Of a stretch of DNA of 64,000 bases, positions 1-10,100 are shown in pieces. This DNA is from Massilibacteroides sp. (GTDB taxonomy: Bacteria; Bacteroidota; Bacteroidia; Bacteroidales; Tannerellaceae): NCBI RefSeq assembly GCF_028705895.1, contig NZ_JAQWCQ010000001.1, positions 62,001 through 126,000 on the forward strand, read 5' to 3'. Below the pieces are notes generated by a model. The model ran no database searches. It saw only the letters and a list, made by a program, of their open reading frames with translations, and was not told the origin of the DNA. Made by a program: the position numbers and the translations under genes. Within the stretch, counting starts at the first letter, position 1, and each line of letters opens with the position of its first letter.

Positions 1-917
1 AGTATTTTAATCAAATGGTAAAAGACCTGACTGAAGCGATCCCTTATTTATACGATAAGACTAACAATACGGAAAATTGGGGAAAAGTAAATAAGGGCGT
101 TGCTTCTATGTTGTTGATGAAGCTCTATATGAATGACCATCAATATGATAAGGCATTGCCCTATGCTGAGAGTCTAACACAAATGGGGTATTCTCTTGCG
201 GAAGATTATAGTAAAGTGTTTACTGAAGAACATAATAATGAGAATATCTGGTCGGTTCCGAGCGGTGTTCAAATGGGAAATGAATGGTTCTTTTATATGA
301 TACCTCCCACTTGTGCAGAGGTTTGCGGTATAAAAGTAACTCCATATTGGGGTGTAACTATGATGCCCTGGGATTTTTACGATTCATATGCAAAAGACGA
401 TAAGCGTCTTGCTGGTATAGCAGATCGTTATACGGGACCTGATGGTGCTTTTTATTCTCGGGAAGGAAATCAGGGAGAACGCTTACCATACGGAGCAATT
501 ATGGTAAAATATTTATTGCCAAAGGATTTAACAAGTGCCGGAAATATTCCTTTAGTTATATGCAGATATGCAGACGTTATCTTGTCATTGGCTGAAATTG
601 AAAATGAACTGAATGGGCCGACTGATAAGGCTTTAGGTTATCTGAAACAAATCACGGATCGTTCAGGCGTAACTCATACAATCCCATTGGATATCCAAAC
701 AAGCAAAGAGAAATTCAAAGAGTTTCTATTGGCCGAACGAGGTCGCGAACTTTATTTTGAAGGATGGAGACGTCAAGATATGATTCGATTCGGGAAATAT
801 ATCGAATATGGTCAGAAAATGGGTTATCCGGCAAAAGATCATATGGTGTTATTCCCTATTCCTCCAAAAGTGATTATTGAATCGGGAGGTGTAGTTGAGA
901 ATAACCCGGGTTATTAA
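1..917 (+). CDS. SusD/RagB-family outer-membrane glycan-binding lipoprotein, 3' part (5' end outside window)
   Basis: The reading frame is open from the first base (the codons before the ORF-track ATG read YFNQ), so this is the C-terminal part of a longer gene and the listed start is not its start. About 304 residues are visible. SusD proteins are surface lipoproteins that bind glycan and sit on a SusC TonB-dependent transporter, which should lie upstream of this window. Supporting features are the helical TPR-like stretch early in the fragment, the segment 'LAERGRELYFEGWRRQDMIRFG' (shortened here: 'ERGRELYFEGWRRQDMIRF'), which is typical of the SusD C-terminal domain, and the final 'NPGY', the usual last residues of the family. 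The gene leads into a beta-helix protein, GH43 and GH42 on the same strand, so it marks the 5' side of a polysaccharide utilisation locus. The glycan cannot be read from SusD itself. Confidence 0.93.
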   Translation, partial: YFNQMVKDLTEAIPYLYDKTNNTENWGKVNKGVASMLLMKLYMNDHQYDKALPYAESLTQMGYSLAEDYSKVFTEEHNNENIWSVPSGVQMGNEWFFYMIPPTCAEVCGIKVTPYWGVTMMPWDFYDSYAKDDKRLAGIADRYTGPDGAFYSREGNQGERLPYGAIMVKYLLPKDLTSAGNIPLVICRYADVILSLAEIENELNGPTDKALGYLKQITDRSGVTHTIPLDIQTSKEKFKEFLLAERGRELYFEGWRRQDMIRFGKYIEYGQKMGYPAKDHMVLFPIPPKVIIESGGVVENNPGY

Positions 918-1026
918 TTTTTATGTTCATGTAATTATAGAGATATGGAAAGTTTGATAATTGAATGAAATCAAGAATCTATCTTTCTATATCTCTTTTT
1001 TATTAGAAAAATTAAACCTTATTACC

Positions 1027-2562
1027 ATGATAAAAAAAACATGTACGACACTCTTTCTTTTCCTTCTTAGTTTCTCTATTTATGCCTTTGGCGTAGAAGA
1101 TAAGAAGAAGGTTGATGATATTATATCCGTGATAAAATTCAAGGTTAAGAATGACGGATCGCAAATTGGTTCAGAACTGAACGAATTGGTGAAAAAGAGT
1201 TACGGGAAAACACTCTATTTCCCTGCTGGTGTTTATAACCTTACGGAGCCGATCGTTCTTCCGTTTGATTATACCAAGAATGTTAATATTGTATTTGATA
1301 AGAACGCATTGATCAAGACTGACCTGCAGTTAGAGGCCTTGCTGAAGATCGGTTATTCAGAAATGTCAACGCCGGATGTAACGCATCGTCGTTTTTCGTA
1401 TATTGAAGGTGGGATGTTCGATTGTTCTAATGTGGATAATGGCATACTGGTGAATGGGCTTAAGCAATTGGTTTCATTAAGAGCGATGAGTTTGTTTAAA
1501 GGACGCAAAACACATATCCGGATACATGTTACCGACGACTTTAGAGGAACCGGCAGTTGTGATACGAAGATTGATAATATAACCATACAAGGAATATCTT
1601 CTAATGAAGAGGTGTATGGTATCTATATTGATCATTCATGCTGTGATATTAAAATGTCTAATACATTTATTTATGCAACTAAATATGGAATTGTAACAAA
1701 ATCGGCCGGTCTTATTTTGAATCATGTTCATATTCTCTCCATGAATACTGGCGGCGGTCTGGATATAGGAAAAGAAAATTTCCGGAAAACAGAAGGAATA
1801 CGTGTGGAAACAGGAGGTTTCTTTGTTTTTAATGAAGTTTATTTCGATACGATTGATAAGTCTATTGTTTTGGCAAAAGATGTGAACCCCACTCTGATTC
1901 TTGATAAAAACATCTTTTATTCTTATTTGAAGAATTTTGGTACGTCTTTTATTTATAAAGATCATGGAGCTGTAGAACCGTTTCAGGTGAAAATCTCCAA
2001 TAGTATAATTGAGGTAGCGAAGCAAGGCTATAAGATATTTGATATCAATCCGGGAGTGATAGGTAAAGATGTAGAAGAAAATTTTACTTTTGTAAATTGC
2101 GCTATGCGTACTCCTCAGTTGTTAAGTCCTTTCGACTTATCTTTGTTGCAGCGCATAAAAGGAAAGAGAAGCGATGCTGTGTTAGTGGCTGATCAACGTC
2201 TGCCGGAAGGTGATTGGTCTGCTTTAGGAGCTGTACTTGCATCTCTTGTACATAGTACGTTAAGAATTGATCTGACTGATGATTGCGCAATCGAATTAAG
2301 TGTGCGATTTGAAAAAGGGAAAACACCCCGTATCAATAGTAAAATCTCAGGTGAATCAAATGCTCTTTCTTTTCAGATCGGATATGCCGTTAAGGGTGAC
2401 TATTGCGTATTGTTCATTAAACCTAAATATGGTTCGGTAAATCCTTTTATAAGTGACTTGTTGGGATACGGATCATTTCTGTCCACTCCATCAAAGAACA
2501 GGAACTATTCTTTGTCGGATTATGGGATAACGGAAGCCTCGATATTAATTGTAGAAAAATAA
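1027..2562 (+). CDS. Secreted right-handed beta-helix (pectate-lyase-like) protein
   Basis: This is a secreted protein of 511 residues if translation starts at ATG 1027. I prefer that start over the TTG at 961 because 1027 gives a clean signal peptide (MIKKTCTTLFLFLLSFSIYAFG). The segment 'YGKTLYFPAGVYNLTEPIVL' is the typical opening of a pectate-lyase-superfamily beta-helix, and the middle contains repeating short hydrophobic strands such as 'ITIQGISSN' and 'GIYIDHSCCDIKMSNTFIYA'. I see no catalytic signature that fixes a reaction, so it may be a polysaccharide lyase, a glycoside hydrolase of the helix type, or a binding protein. It lies between susD and GH43 with short gaps, so it probably acts on the same glycan at the cell surface or in the periplasm. 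The last 150 residues look less repetitive and may be a separate C-terminal domain. Confidence 0.72.
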   Translation: MIKKTCTTLFLFLLSFSIYAFGVEDKKKVDDIISVIKFKVKNDGSQIGSELNELVKKSYGKTLYFPAGVYNLTEPIVLPFDYTKNVNIVFDKNALIKTDLQLEALLKIGYSEMSTPDVTHRRFSYIEGGMFDCSNVDNGILVNGLKQLVSLRAMSLFKGRKTHIRIHVTDDFRGTGSCDTKIDNITIQGISSNEEVYGIYIDHSCCDIKMSNTFIYATKYGIVTKSAGLILNHVHILSMNTGGGLDIGKENFRKTEGIRVETGGFFVFNEVYFDTIDKSIVLAKDVNPTLILDKNIFYSYLKNFGTSFIYKDHGAVEPFQVKISNSIIEVAKQGYKIFDINPGVIGKDVEENFTFVNCAMRTPQLLSPFDLSLLQRIKGKRSDAVLVADQRLPEGDWSALGAVLASLVHSTLRIDLTDDCAIELSVRFEKGKTPRINSKISGESNALSFQIGYAVKGDYCVLFIKPKYGSVNPFISDLLGYGSFLSTPSKNRNYSLSDYGITEASILIVEK

Positions 2563-2593
2563 ACTATTATAAACTTATTGATCACTCATTTAT

Positions 2594-3628
2594 ATGAAAC
2601 GTTTTTACTTTGTATTACTTTCTTCTTTATGCTTGTTGTTGGCAAGCTGTAGGCAATCTGCTACAAAACAGACCAAGAGTTATACCAATCCGTTGATGAC
2701 GACGGACAGTGCGAAGTTGTTTATTGCTGATCCTTTTGTTTATCAACACGATAGTGTTTACTATATGACGGGAACTACGGTTCTTCCGGAAGGAGAAGGG
2801 TTTGCTTGTTATACTTCGACTGATTTGATTACCTGGAATTATAAGGGTGTTCTTTATAAGAAACCGGAGAATCATATCGGGAGTTTTGCTTTTTGGGCAC
2901 CGGAAGTGGAGTATTATAAAGGTAAATTCTATATGACGTATAGTTGTTATGTTAAAGGGGTTGATCGTATGTTGACCTGTCTTGCCGTTAGTGATAAACC
3001 GGAAGGTCCTTTTGTTGACCTTTATACTCCTTGGTTTGATTTGGGCTATTCGGCTATCGATGCGGATATATTTGTGGATGACGATGATACGCCTTATTTA
3101 TATATTAGCAAGAATGTAACGTATGAGGGGCCGATCGGTACCGGTGAATTATACGCTGCCAAATTGAAGAAGGATCTTTCCGGGCTTGACGGAGATGTGG
3201 TCTTTGTGTCTTCCGCTTCACAGGACTGGGAAAAGGTAAACTGGAGTAAGAACAGATGTAATGAAGGGGCTTTTGTCTTTAAAAGAGGAGACACGTATTA
3301 TATGACTTATTCTGCGAATGATACGGGCTATGAATATTATGGAGTTGGGGTGTCTTATGCAAAGAATCCGTTAGGCCCTTGGGCAAAGAGTGAAGATAAT
3401 CCCCTGATGACGACCGATCTTTCAAAGGGTGTGTCATCGCCCGGCCATAATTCGATTGTTGAAGCTCCTGACGGGGAACTGTATATAATTTATCATCGCC
3501 ACGCGGATCCGCAATGCCAGAAACCAAACTGGGATCGTGTGGTTTGTATGGATCGTCTGTATTTCGACGAAAATGGGAAGTTGCGGGTTAACGGACCAAC
3601 GAATACGCCTCAGCAGGTTGGTTGGTAA
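2594..3628 (+). CDS. Glycoside hydrolase family 43 lipoprotein (arabinofuranosidase/arabinanase/galactosidase type)
   Basis: A 344-residue five-bladed beta-propeller glycosidase anchored as a lipoprotein. The signal ends in the lipobox LASC with Cys19. The three acidic residues of clan GH-F are recognisable: the base D46 in 'LFIADPFVY', the pKa-modulating Asp around 156 in 'SAIDADIF', and the acid E224 in 'RCNEGAFVF'. Family 43 enzymes mostly remove alpha-L-arabinofuranose or beta-D-xylose, and some act on beta-1,3-galactan; the sequence alone does not say which. There is almost no extra domain beyond the propeller. It follows the beta-helix gene by about 30 bases and precedes the GH42 gene by about 40 bases, so the genes are probably cotranscribed. 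Position in a locus with GH42 and near GH106 suggests a side-chain-removing role on arabinan or arabinogalactan (inference). Confidence 0.92.
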   Translation: MKRFYFVLLSSLCLLLASCRQSATKQTKSYTNPLMTTDSAKLFIADPFVYQHDSVYYMTGTTVLPEGEGFACYTSTDLITWNYKGVLYKKPENHIGSFAFWAPEVEYYKGKFYMTYSCYVKGVDRMLTCLAVSDKPEGPFVDLYTPWFDLGYSAIDADIFVDDDDTPYLYISKNVTYEGPIGTGELYAAKLKKDLSGLDGDVVFVSSASQDWEKVNWSKNRCNEGAFVFKRGDTYYMTYSANDTGYEYYGVGVSYAKNPLGPWAKSEDNPLMTTDLSKGVSSPGHNSIVEAPDGELYIIYHRHADPQCQKPNWDRVVCMDRLYFDENGKLRVNGPTNTPQQVGW

Positions 3629-3665
3629 TCTGTGCTTAATCAAAGAATAGTTTAAATAGAATGTA

Positions 3666-5759
3666 ATGAAAATAGTACTATCTGTTCTAAGTTTGTTGTT
3701 TTCGGCCGTAGCATTTTCACAATCTCCGGTCGATCAATCTTTCTCAAAGAAAGACCTTTTTGCATTAGGCTCCTATTATTATCCGGAACAATGGAACGAA
3801 TCTCAATGGGAAAGAGATTTGAAGAAGATGTCTGAAATGGGAATCCAATTTACTCACTTTGGCGAATTTGCATGGGGTATGTTGGAGCCGGAAGAGGGTA
3901 AATATGATTTTGAATGGTTGGATAAGGCTGTTTCCTTAGCAGAAAAGTATGGGTTGAAGGTGATTATGTGTACGCCAAGTCCGACACCACCCGTTTGGTT
4001 GTCGAAAAACTATCCGGACATTCTGACACAGCGGGATAATGGCGTGAATATTCAGCACGGTCGTCGCCAGCATGCTTCCTGGAGTAGTGATCGTTATCGG
4101 GCTTATGTTGAAAATATTGTATCAAAACTGGCAGAACATTACGGCAAGAATCCTACAGTTATAGGGTGGCAGATAGATAACGAACCCGGACATTACGGAT
4201 TGGTGGACTATAGTCAGAATGCACAAGGGAAGTTCCGGCTCTGGTTACAAAAGAAATACGGAACGATTGAGAAATTGAATGAGGTTTGGGGAAATAGTTT
4301 CTGGAGTGAAACTTATCAGACATTCGATCAGATACGACTTCCGAATCAACAGGAACTTCCGGAGAAACCGAACCCCCACGCGATGCTTGATATGAATCGT
4401 TTTATGGCGGATGAACTGGCCGGATTTGTGAATATGCAGGCGGATGTGTTGCGCCGGAAAATAGATTCGATGCAATGGATAACAACGAATTTGATTCCGA
4501 TTTTTAATCCGGTTGATCCTGTAAGGATAGACCATACCGATTTCTTGACCTATACGCGTTATTTAGTGACCGGCCATAAACAGGGAATCGGAGAACAGGG
4601 TTTTCGCTTAGGAATACCTGAAGATATCGGTTTCTCTAATGACCAATTTCGGAATACCGTCGGCAAAACTTATGGTGTCATGGAATTGCAGCCGGGACAA
4701 GTGAACTGGGGTATTTATAATCCACAACCAATGCCCGGAGCTGTACGTATGTGGGTATATCATGTATTTGCCGGAGGAGGACGATTTGTCTGCAATTATC
4801 GTTTCCGCCAACCGCTAAAAGGAAGTGAACAGTATCATTACGGTATGATTATGACAGATGGCGTAACTATGTCTCCCGGAGGAGAAGAATACGTGCAGAC
4901 GGCCCGTGAGATTAAGCAACTACGTAAAGCTTATGATCCGAAAAAGAAGATGCCGAAAGAATTATCCTCTCGGCGGATAGGCCTGTTGTTTGATATGAAT
5001 AATTACTGGGAAACGGAATTTCAGAAACAAACAGATCAATGGTCAACAATGACTCATGTGCACAAATACTATAATGTACTTAAAGGATTGGGGGCTCCTG
5101 TTGATGTTATTTCAGAAAAAGAAGATTTCTCAGCATATCCCTTCTTAATTGCTCTAGCTTATCAATTGTTAGATAGCGGATTAGTGGATCGGTGGACAGA
5201 TTATGTAAAACAAGGAGGACATTTAATTCTGACTTGCCGTACGGCTCAGAAAGACCGTGACGCAAAACTTTGGGAGGCTCCTTTAGCGGCTCCTATCCAT
5301 GATCTGGCGGGAATTGACAAACTCTTTTACGATCACCTGCCCTGGAATAGATATGGCAAAATTGATTTTGAAGGAAAGCAATATGATTGGAATAACTGGG
5401 CGGATGTAATCATTTCTCAGAAAGGCACGGATAACTGGGCTACTTATGCCGATCAATTTTATAAGAATTCGGCTTCCGTAACACATCGCAAGCTTGGCAA
5501 AGGAACTGTGACTTATATAGGAGCTGATACAGATGACGGTAAACTGGAGAAAGATGTTTTACGTCGCGTATATACCGAAGCAAAAGTAGCTGTAGAGGAG
5601 ATTCCTTATGGCGTAGTCAAAGAATGGCGTGATGGTTTCTATATTGCCTTGAATTATACATCGGATGTTCAGCAAATAACTCTTCCTGCAAATTCGGAAA
5701 TACTGATAGGCAGTACTTCCCTTGAACCTGCAGGTGTTCTTGTCTGGAAAGTAGAGTAA
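3666..5759 (+). CDS. Glycoside hydrolase family 42 beta-galactosidase, secreted
   Basis: A 697-residue beta-galactosidase with a signal peptide (MKIVLSVLSLLFSAVAFSQ), so it should act in the periplasm or outside. The TIM-barrel start 'LGSYYYPEQWNESQWERDL' is characteristic of GH42. The proton donor is E173 in 'WQIDNEPGHYG' and the probable nucleophile is E340 in 'VMELQPGQVNWG'. After the barrel there is a trimerisation-like domain (about residues 430-620, starting 'RRIGLLFDMNNYWETEF') and a short C-terminal beta domain ending 'GVLVWKVE', which matches the usual three-domain plan and length. It releases terminal beta-linked galactose, commonly from galactan or arabinogalactan side chains. It is the last gene of the plus-strand PUL group and converges on the LysO genes with an 11-base gap. 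Confidence 0.95.
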   Translation: MKIVLSVLSLLFSAVAFSQSPVDQSFSKKDLFALGSYYYPEQWNESQWERDLKKMSEMGIQFTHFGEFAWGMLEPEEGKYDFEWLDKAVSLAEKYGLKVIMCTPSPTPPVWLSKNYPDILTQRDNGVNIQHGRRQHASWSSDRYRAYVENIVSKLAEHYGKNPTVIGWQIDNEPGHYGLVDYSQNAQGKFRLWLQKKYGTIEKLNEVWGNSFWSETYQTFDQIRLPNQQELPEKPNPHAMLDMNRFMADELAGFVNMQADVLRRKIDSMQWITTNLIPIFNPVDPVRIDHTDFLTYTRYLVTGHKQGIGEQGFRLGIPEDIGFSNDQFRNTVGKTYGVMELQPGQVNWGIYNPQPMPGAVRMWVYHVFAGGGRFVCNYRFRQPLKGSEQYHYGMIMTDGVTMSPGGEEYVQTAREIKQLRKAYDPKKKMPKELSSRRIGLLFDMNNYWETEFQKQTDQWSTMTHVHKYYNVLKGLGAPVDVISEKEDFSAYPFLIALAYQLLDSGLVDRWTDYVKQGGHLILTCRTAQKDRDAKLWEAPLAAPIHDLAGIDKLFYDHLPWNRYGKIDFEGKQYDWNNWADVIISQKGTDNWATYADQFYKNSASVTHRKLGKGTVTYIGADTDDGKLEKDVLRRVYTEAKVAVEEIPYGVVKEWRDGFYIALNYTSDVQQITLPANSEILIGSTSLEPAGVLVWKVE

Positions 5760-5770
5760 CGAACTTCAAT

Positions 5771-6397
5771 CTAAAGGCTGCAGAAGAACGGAACAAAAAA
5801 CGGGACGGAGAGATCTACTAATATTCCATGAAAGATGGAGATGAATACCATATCTTTGCCGCAATAACGGGTGATAACAGGCAATGTGGTATCCATCGTG
5901 GTAGCTCCGCCGGCACAGATTGGAGCTAATCGCCCGAAATACTTTACAAATAGAGGAGCTCCGAGTAGCGCTATTATTTCCCGGAAGATATTGGCCATAA
6001 GTGCTATTGTTCCTAATTCTGCTGCAACCTGTACGCCAAGTGAGGCTTCCTTTAGTTCGGTGATCAGGATAGAGGATAACGAGTAGTAGGCAAAGCCGCT
6101 GCCGACAGCAAGACAATCATACATACTCCACCGGCTGATCAATAAGCTGACCAAAGCTGATGCAATCAGCGTTCCCACTATTGTTGCCATGGGAACTAAC
6201 AATAGATGAGGACGAATACTGCTGAGTATTTCTTTTAATTTCTTGTCGCTACCAATGCTAAGGCCAACCTGAAACATCAGGAAATAAAGTACATAAACAG
6301 TAAAATTCTGTTCCAGTAATGATGAGGGTAATAGCTTAGTCCACCCCAACAAGCAACCTAAAACGAAAAAACCTACAATGATAAGACTACCTTTCAT
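5771..6397 (-). CDS. lysO: LysO-family lysine exporter, C-terminal half
   Basis: A 208-residue hydrophobic membrane protein. It corresponds to the larger C-terminal part of LysO (DUF340 family, YbjE of Escherichia coli), a lysine exporter of about 300 residues. Its start overlaps the end of the upstream 93-residue ORF by four bases (ATGA), so translation is probably coupled. Visible features are several membrane helices, a 'GSGFAYYSLSSILITEL' segment and a 'CAGGATTMDTTLPVITRYCG' segment, which are the conserved polar stretches of the family. The two ORFs together equal one LysO. I treat this as a natural two-gene arrangement and not a broken gene, because both reading frames are intact with tight overlap; I recall the same split in other Bacteroidetes. 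Substrate in this organism is inferred. Confidence 0.85.
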   Translation of the reverse strand: MKGSLIIVGFFVLGCLLGWTKLLPSSLLEQNFTVYVLYFLMFQVGLSIGSDKKLKEILSSIRPHLLLVPMATIVGTLIASALVSLLISRWSMYDCLAVGSGFAYYSLSSILITELKEASLGVQVAAELGTIALMANIFREIIALLGAPLFVKYFGRLAPICAGGATTMDTTLPVITRYCGKDMVFISIFHGILVDLSVPFFVPFFCSL

Positions 6398-6675
6398 ATG
6401 TTGCTCTCTTTTCTCTTGAAGAAAAATCTATAAACTACCCAAGCTGCCACTACGCTGCCCAATGTTCCTGCAAGAGCAATTAAGAAAGCCTCCAAGCCAA
6501 GCGTTCCCAGATTGTTCATAATCGTTTCATTCGTGCCGACAGATATACCCAACAGAAAAAGCAGAAGATAGATAGTGTAAGAAATACTTGCGTTTAGCTT
6601 TTGAAGAAAGGCTATCTTCCGAAACAGATAGCCAATCCCAATGCCTCCAAACATGATTCCGATAATAATAAACAT
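6394..6675 (-). CDS. lysO: LysO-family lysine exporter, N-terminal half
   Basis: A 93-residue protein with three predicted membrane helices (MFIIIGIMFGGIGIGYLF, then 'YTIYLLLFLLGISVG', then 'LEAFLIALAGTLGSVVAAW'). It matches the N-terminal part of LysO, including the 'LLFLLGISVGTNE' stretch conserved in the family. It ends four bases into the start of the downstream C-terminal half. Two half-proteins of 93 and 208 residues would have to assemble in the inner membrane to make one exporter. The gene starts only six bases after the small secreted protein gene upstream, so all three are probably one operon. A sequencing frameshift is an alternative explanation for the split, but the neat ATGA overlap argues against it. 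Confidence 0.82.
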   Translation of the reverse strand: MFIIIGIMFGGIGIGYLFRKIAFLQKLNASISYTIYLLLFLLGISVGTNETIMNNLGTLGLEAFLIALAGTLGSVVAAWVVYRFFFKRKESNI

Positions 6676-6681
6676 GTACGT

Positions 6682-7041
6682 TTATTTTTTTGCCGGTTTA
6701 CAAGTAAAAGGAATATCCATACCTCCTCCGGTAGCTTGTCCTTCCAATTCGTTTTTCCCTTTAAGCTTTAGCGTAATGTCAATCGCTTGCCCATCAATAT
6801 ATAAACTACAGGTGTAGCCCTCTTTCTCCTTCTTGATTTCTTTGATTGCAGCAGTATATTCTTGGATTTTTACTTCTCCGGTCAGTTTTCCGTCCTTTTC
6901 CTTAATCAGAAAAGTTCCCTTTTCATAGCCATAAGGAGCATCCGGTGCGGAATATTCCCAAAGATTTACAATGTCTTTGTTTTGTGCTTGCAGCGCTACG
7001 CAAAGAAATAAGCTGCAGATAATGATCATTAACTTTTTCAT
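6682..7041 (-). CDS. Small secreted beta-rich protein of unknown function
   Basis: A 119-residue protein with a clear signal peptide (MKKLMIIICSLFLCVALQAQ). The mature part is about 100 residues of alternating charged and hydrophobic segments with short strands, for example 'GTFLIKEKDGKLTGEVKIQE' and 'YTCSLYIDGQAIDITLKLKG', which looks like a small beta-barrel or beta-sandwich of the lipocalin-like kind found in many Bacteroidetes secreted proteins. I do not recognise a named family with confidence. It is the first gene of the minus-strand group with the two LysO ORFs (6-base gap). A TAnnTTTG-type -7 element lies about 40 bases upstream, and the region is shared with the divergent GH106 gene. 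It has two cysteines: one is in the signal peptide and two more, 'TCSL' and 'FTCKP', are in the mature protein and could form a disulfide. Confidence 0.75.
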   Translation of the reverse strand: MKKLMIIICSLFLCVALQAQNKDIVNLWEYSAPDAPYGYEKGTFLIKEKDGKLTGEVKIQEYTAAIKEIKKEKEGYTCSLYIDGQAIDITLKLKGKNELEGQATGGGMDIPFTCKPAKK

Positions 7042-7081
7042 AAAATACAGATATTAAAATAAGACAACTAAAAATTTGTTT

Positions 7082-7153
7082 CAAATATAACTTAAAACTC
7101 TTAGAGTTACTGTTTGTTCTGTGGTGAACTTGGCGTTATCTTTTATATATTTG
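7082..7153. promoter_or_regulatory. Divergent promoter region with 13-bp palindrome
   Basis: On the minus strand 7089-7082 reads TATATTTG, a TAnnTTTG -7 element serving the small secreted protein and LysO genes. On the plus strand 7146-7153 also reads TATATTTG and would serve the GH106 gene about 40 bases downstream. Neither has a good TTTG at -33. Between them, 7096-7108 is AACTCTTAGAGTT, a palindrome with one central base, which could be an operator acting on one or both promoters. Confidence 0.45.
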
Positions 7154-7192
7154 CTTGACTTTGTTGTCTAAATTAGCTGTAAAATCAAAAAT

Positions 7193-10100
7193 ATGAAAAT
7201 AGAAACCCTACGCTTTGTTCTTTTATCTGTTTTATGTTGCTTCCTGTTTGTTGACGCTTCAGGACAAAAAGCAGGTCTTCCTTCTGTTGTCGAGCTAAAT
7301 AAACCGTTCGGAGAGAAAGATAAAACTGCCTTTCGCTCGCCTGCTAAAGTTCATTACCCCGAAACCTGGTTTCATTATATCGGAGGAAATGTTTCTTTAC
7401 CGGGGATTACTGCAGATTTGGAAAATATCGCTGCGGCGGGTATTTCGGGAGTGCAACTTTTCCATGGACAATTTGGAGGAGCATGGCCTGGCGTAGATCC
7501 TCAGATAGCTTGTCTTAGTCCTTTGTGGGATAATGCTGTTAAATATACAGCAGAGGAATGTCGCCGTTTAGGTCTTCGTTTTACTATGCAGAATTGTCCC
7601 GGTTGGGCGATGTCGGGCGGACCGTGGATTAAACCGTCAAATGCGATGCGCCATTTGACCTTTAGTCGGACAGATATTCGTTCTCAATCTTCCGTTCAAC
7701 TGTCTTTGCCTGTCCCCGCACTGGCTGCCGACGATTGGCGGGATTATAAGGATATAGTTGTGTTGGCTTTCCCTACGCCGCTGGATGATAGCGGTGACGT
7801 TTTAAAGCCTTCAGTGATTGATAGCAACCGGGATCTGAATTGGGAAGAGTGTCTTGGAGGAGATCTTAAAACACCGCTAAAGTTGGCTCCTACAACGAGT
7901 AGTGATCCTCATTGGATAGACGTGACTTTCCCGGAATCCGTGAAAGTGAGAACACTGGAACTTCCTTCAATTAATAGTTTTAATCACGGATGGTGTTATG
8001 AACCGGGTGTAACCGTAACGATGCAGGCTCTTTTACCAGACGGTACCACCAGAACGGTATTACATTCGGACGTACCTTCGGGTAGTTGGCAAGATGATTT
8101 TCCTATGTCGATAGCCTGTCCCGAAGTTGAAGGAGTAACTAAATACCGGATTTCTATCGTAAACAAGCATGATCTGTCTCTTAAATCGTTACGTTTATTT
8201 TCCGCTGCCCGAAAAAACAATTGGGAGTCGGAAGCGGGGTGGACATTGCGTGGTTTTGAAAGAACCGGAGAACACGTAAATCAGTCCCTTGAGGCATATC
8301 TACGGGCTGATCAGATTTATGATATTTCTGATAATATGAGTGATGACGGCACACTTAAATGGCAACCTCCGTTTACGGGAAAATGGACGGTTTTACGAGT
8401 AGGACATATAAACACAGGCCAGAAAAATGCTCCTGCACCTCCAGAAGGTACAGGTTGGGAGTGTGATAAACTATCAGAAGAAGGACCAAACGTTCATTTT
8501 GCCGGATATATTGGTCGTCTTACAGGCGGGGTTTTGCAAAATGGTCTGCTGAAGGGGATGCTATTGGATAGTTGGGAGTGTAAAACGCAAACCTGGACTA
8601 CGAATATGGAACAGGTATTTGAAGATAAAAGTGGTTATCCTTTGCGTGAATGGTTACCTGCTGTATTCGGCTATGTTGTGAAAGACCCGGAAACAACAGC
8701 TCGCTTTCTACTTGATTGGCGTTCTACGATTGGTGATCTGTTTGCGAATAAATTCTATGGACGAATGTCGGAATTGGCAAAAGAGAATAATCTGACTATT
8801 TCTTATGAAACAGCCGCCGGAGATGTTTTTCCTGCAGATATTCTGGAATACTTTAAATATGCAGATATCCCCATGTGTGAATTCTGGCATCCTTTAGGCG
8901 AAAACTATGTGGGGTCGTTAAACTTTAAACCGATAAAACCGACAACTTCGGCAGCACGTTTATATGGAAAACCGCGTGTTTCAGCAGAAGCTTTTACTTC
9001 TTTTAATCTAACATGGGATGAACGATGGGAAATGCTGAAAGAAGTGGCGAATGTAAATATGGCACAAGGAGTAACACACCTGGTTTTTCACACCTACACC
9101 CATAATCCTCGTACCGATTTCTTACCACCTGGAACATCCTTTGGTTCAAGTATCGGAACGCCTTTCCTACGTGGACAAACCTGGTGGAAATATATGCCGG
9201 AATTTACCGGTTGGCTTTCTCGTTGTAGTTACTTGTTAGAACGGGGTAAACCTGTTTCAGATGTCTTATGGTATCTTGGCGATGAAATAAGTCATAAGCC
9301 GGATCAAGACGCACCGTTTCCACAAGGATTCAAGTATGATTATTGTAACCCGGATGTCTTGTTGAACAGACTAAGTGTTCAAAATGGAATGCTTGTCACC
9401 CCTGAAGGAGTCAGCTATAAAGTTCTGTGGATTCCCGACAACGAGAGAATGAGACCAGAAACGTTAGAGAAAATCTATTCATTGATTCAAGAAGGAGCTA
9501 CTGTTGTCGGAAATGCCCCCAAAGGATTAGCCACTTTAATTGGTGGAGATACGTCGCAGAAAAGATTTGATGCTGCTGTCAAAAACATTTGGGGCAGTTC
9601 TCAAAAGAAAGAGATCCAACATTTAGGAAAAGGAAAACTTGTTTCTGGTTTAGATCTGGACACCGCATTAAGTAAATTAGGTATCCTTCCTGATGTAGTG
9701 GGAGGGAATGCCCTATGGTTACATCGTCAGACTGATGGAGCTGATTGGTATTTTGTGGCTTCTCCGCAAGGAGAGGGCTTTAAGGGAACATTAGATTTCC
9801 GTTGCGTAGGACAGGTTGATCTGTGGGATCCTGTTACAGGTGATATTACTCCGGTAAAAGGAGCAAGAAAAGGAGATTACACATCAGTAAGTCTGGTATT
9901 GCCTAAGGCCGGATCTTGTTTCCTTGTATTTACGCCAAACAAAAAAGAAAGAGAAATCCCCGAGTTTGATACCGAAAAAACACTTCTTCAGGATATGCAA
10001 TGGACGTTGTCTTTTCCGCAAGGCTGGGGGGCACCTGCCTCATTGCAGATAACATCGCTCCAACCCTGGAAAGATTTAGATCTATCGGCAGAAGGGAAGG

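Noticed and set aside
961-1026. Longer N-terminus of the beta-helix protein from TTG 961
   Set aside because: ATG 1027 starts a clean signal peptide; the TTG version would hide it behind about 22 extra residues.
6394-6397. Frameshift error splitting LysO
   Set aside because: The four-base ATGA overlap is a typical natural coupling; kept as a caveat because only read data can exclude an error.
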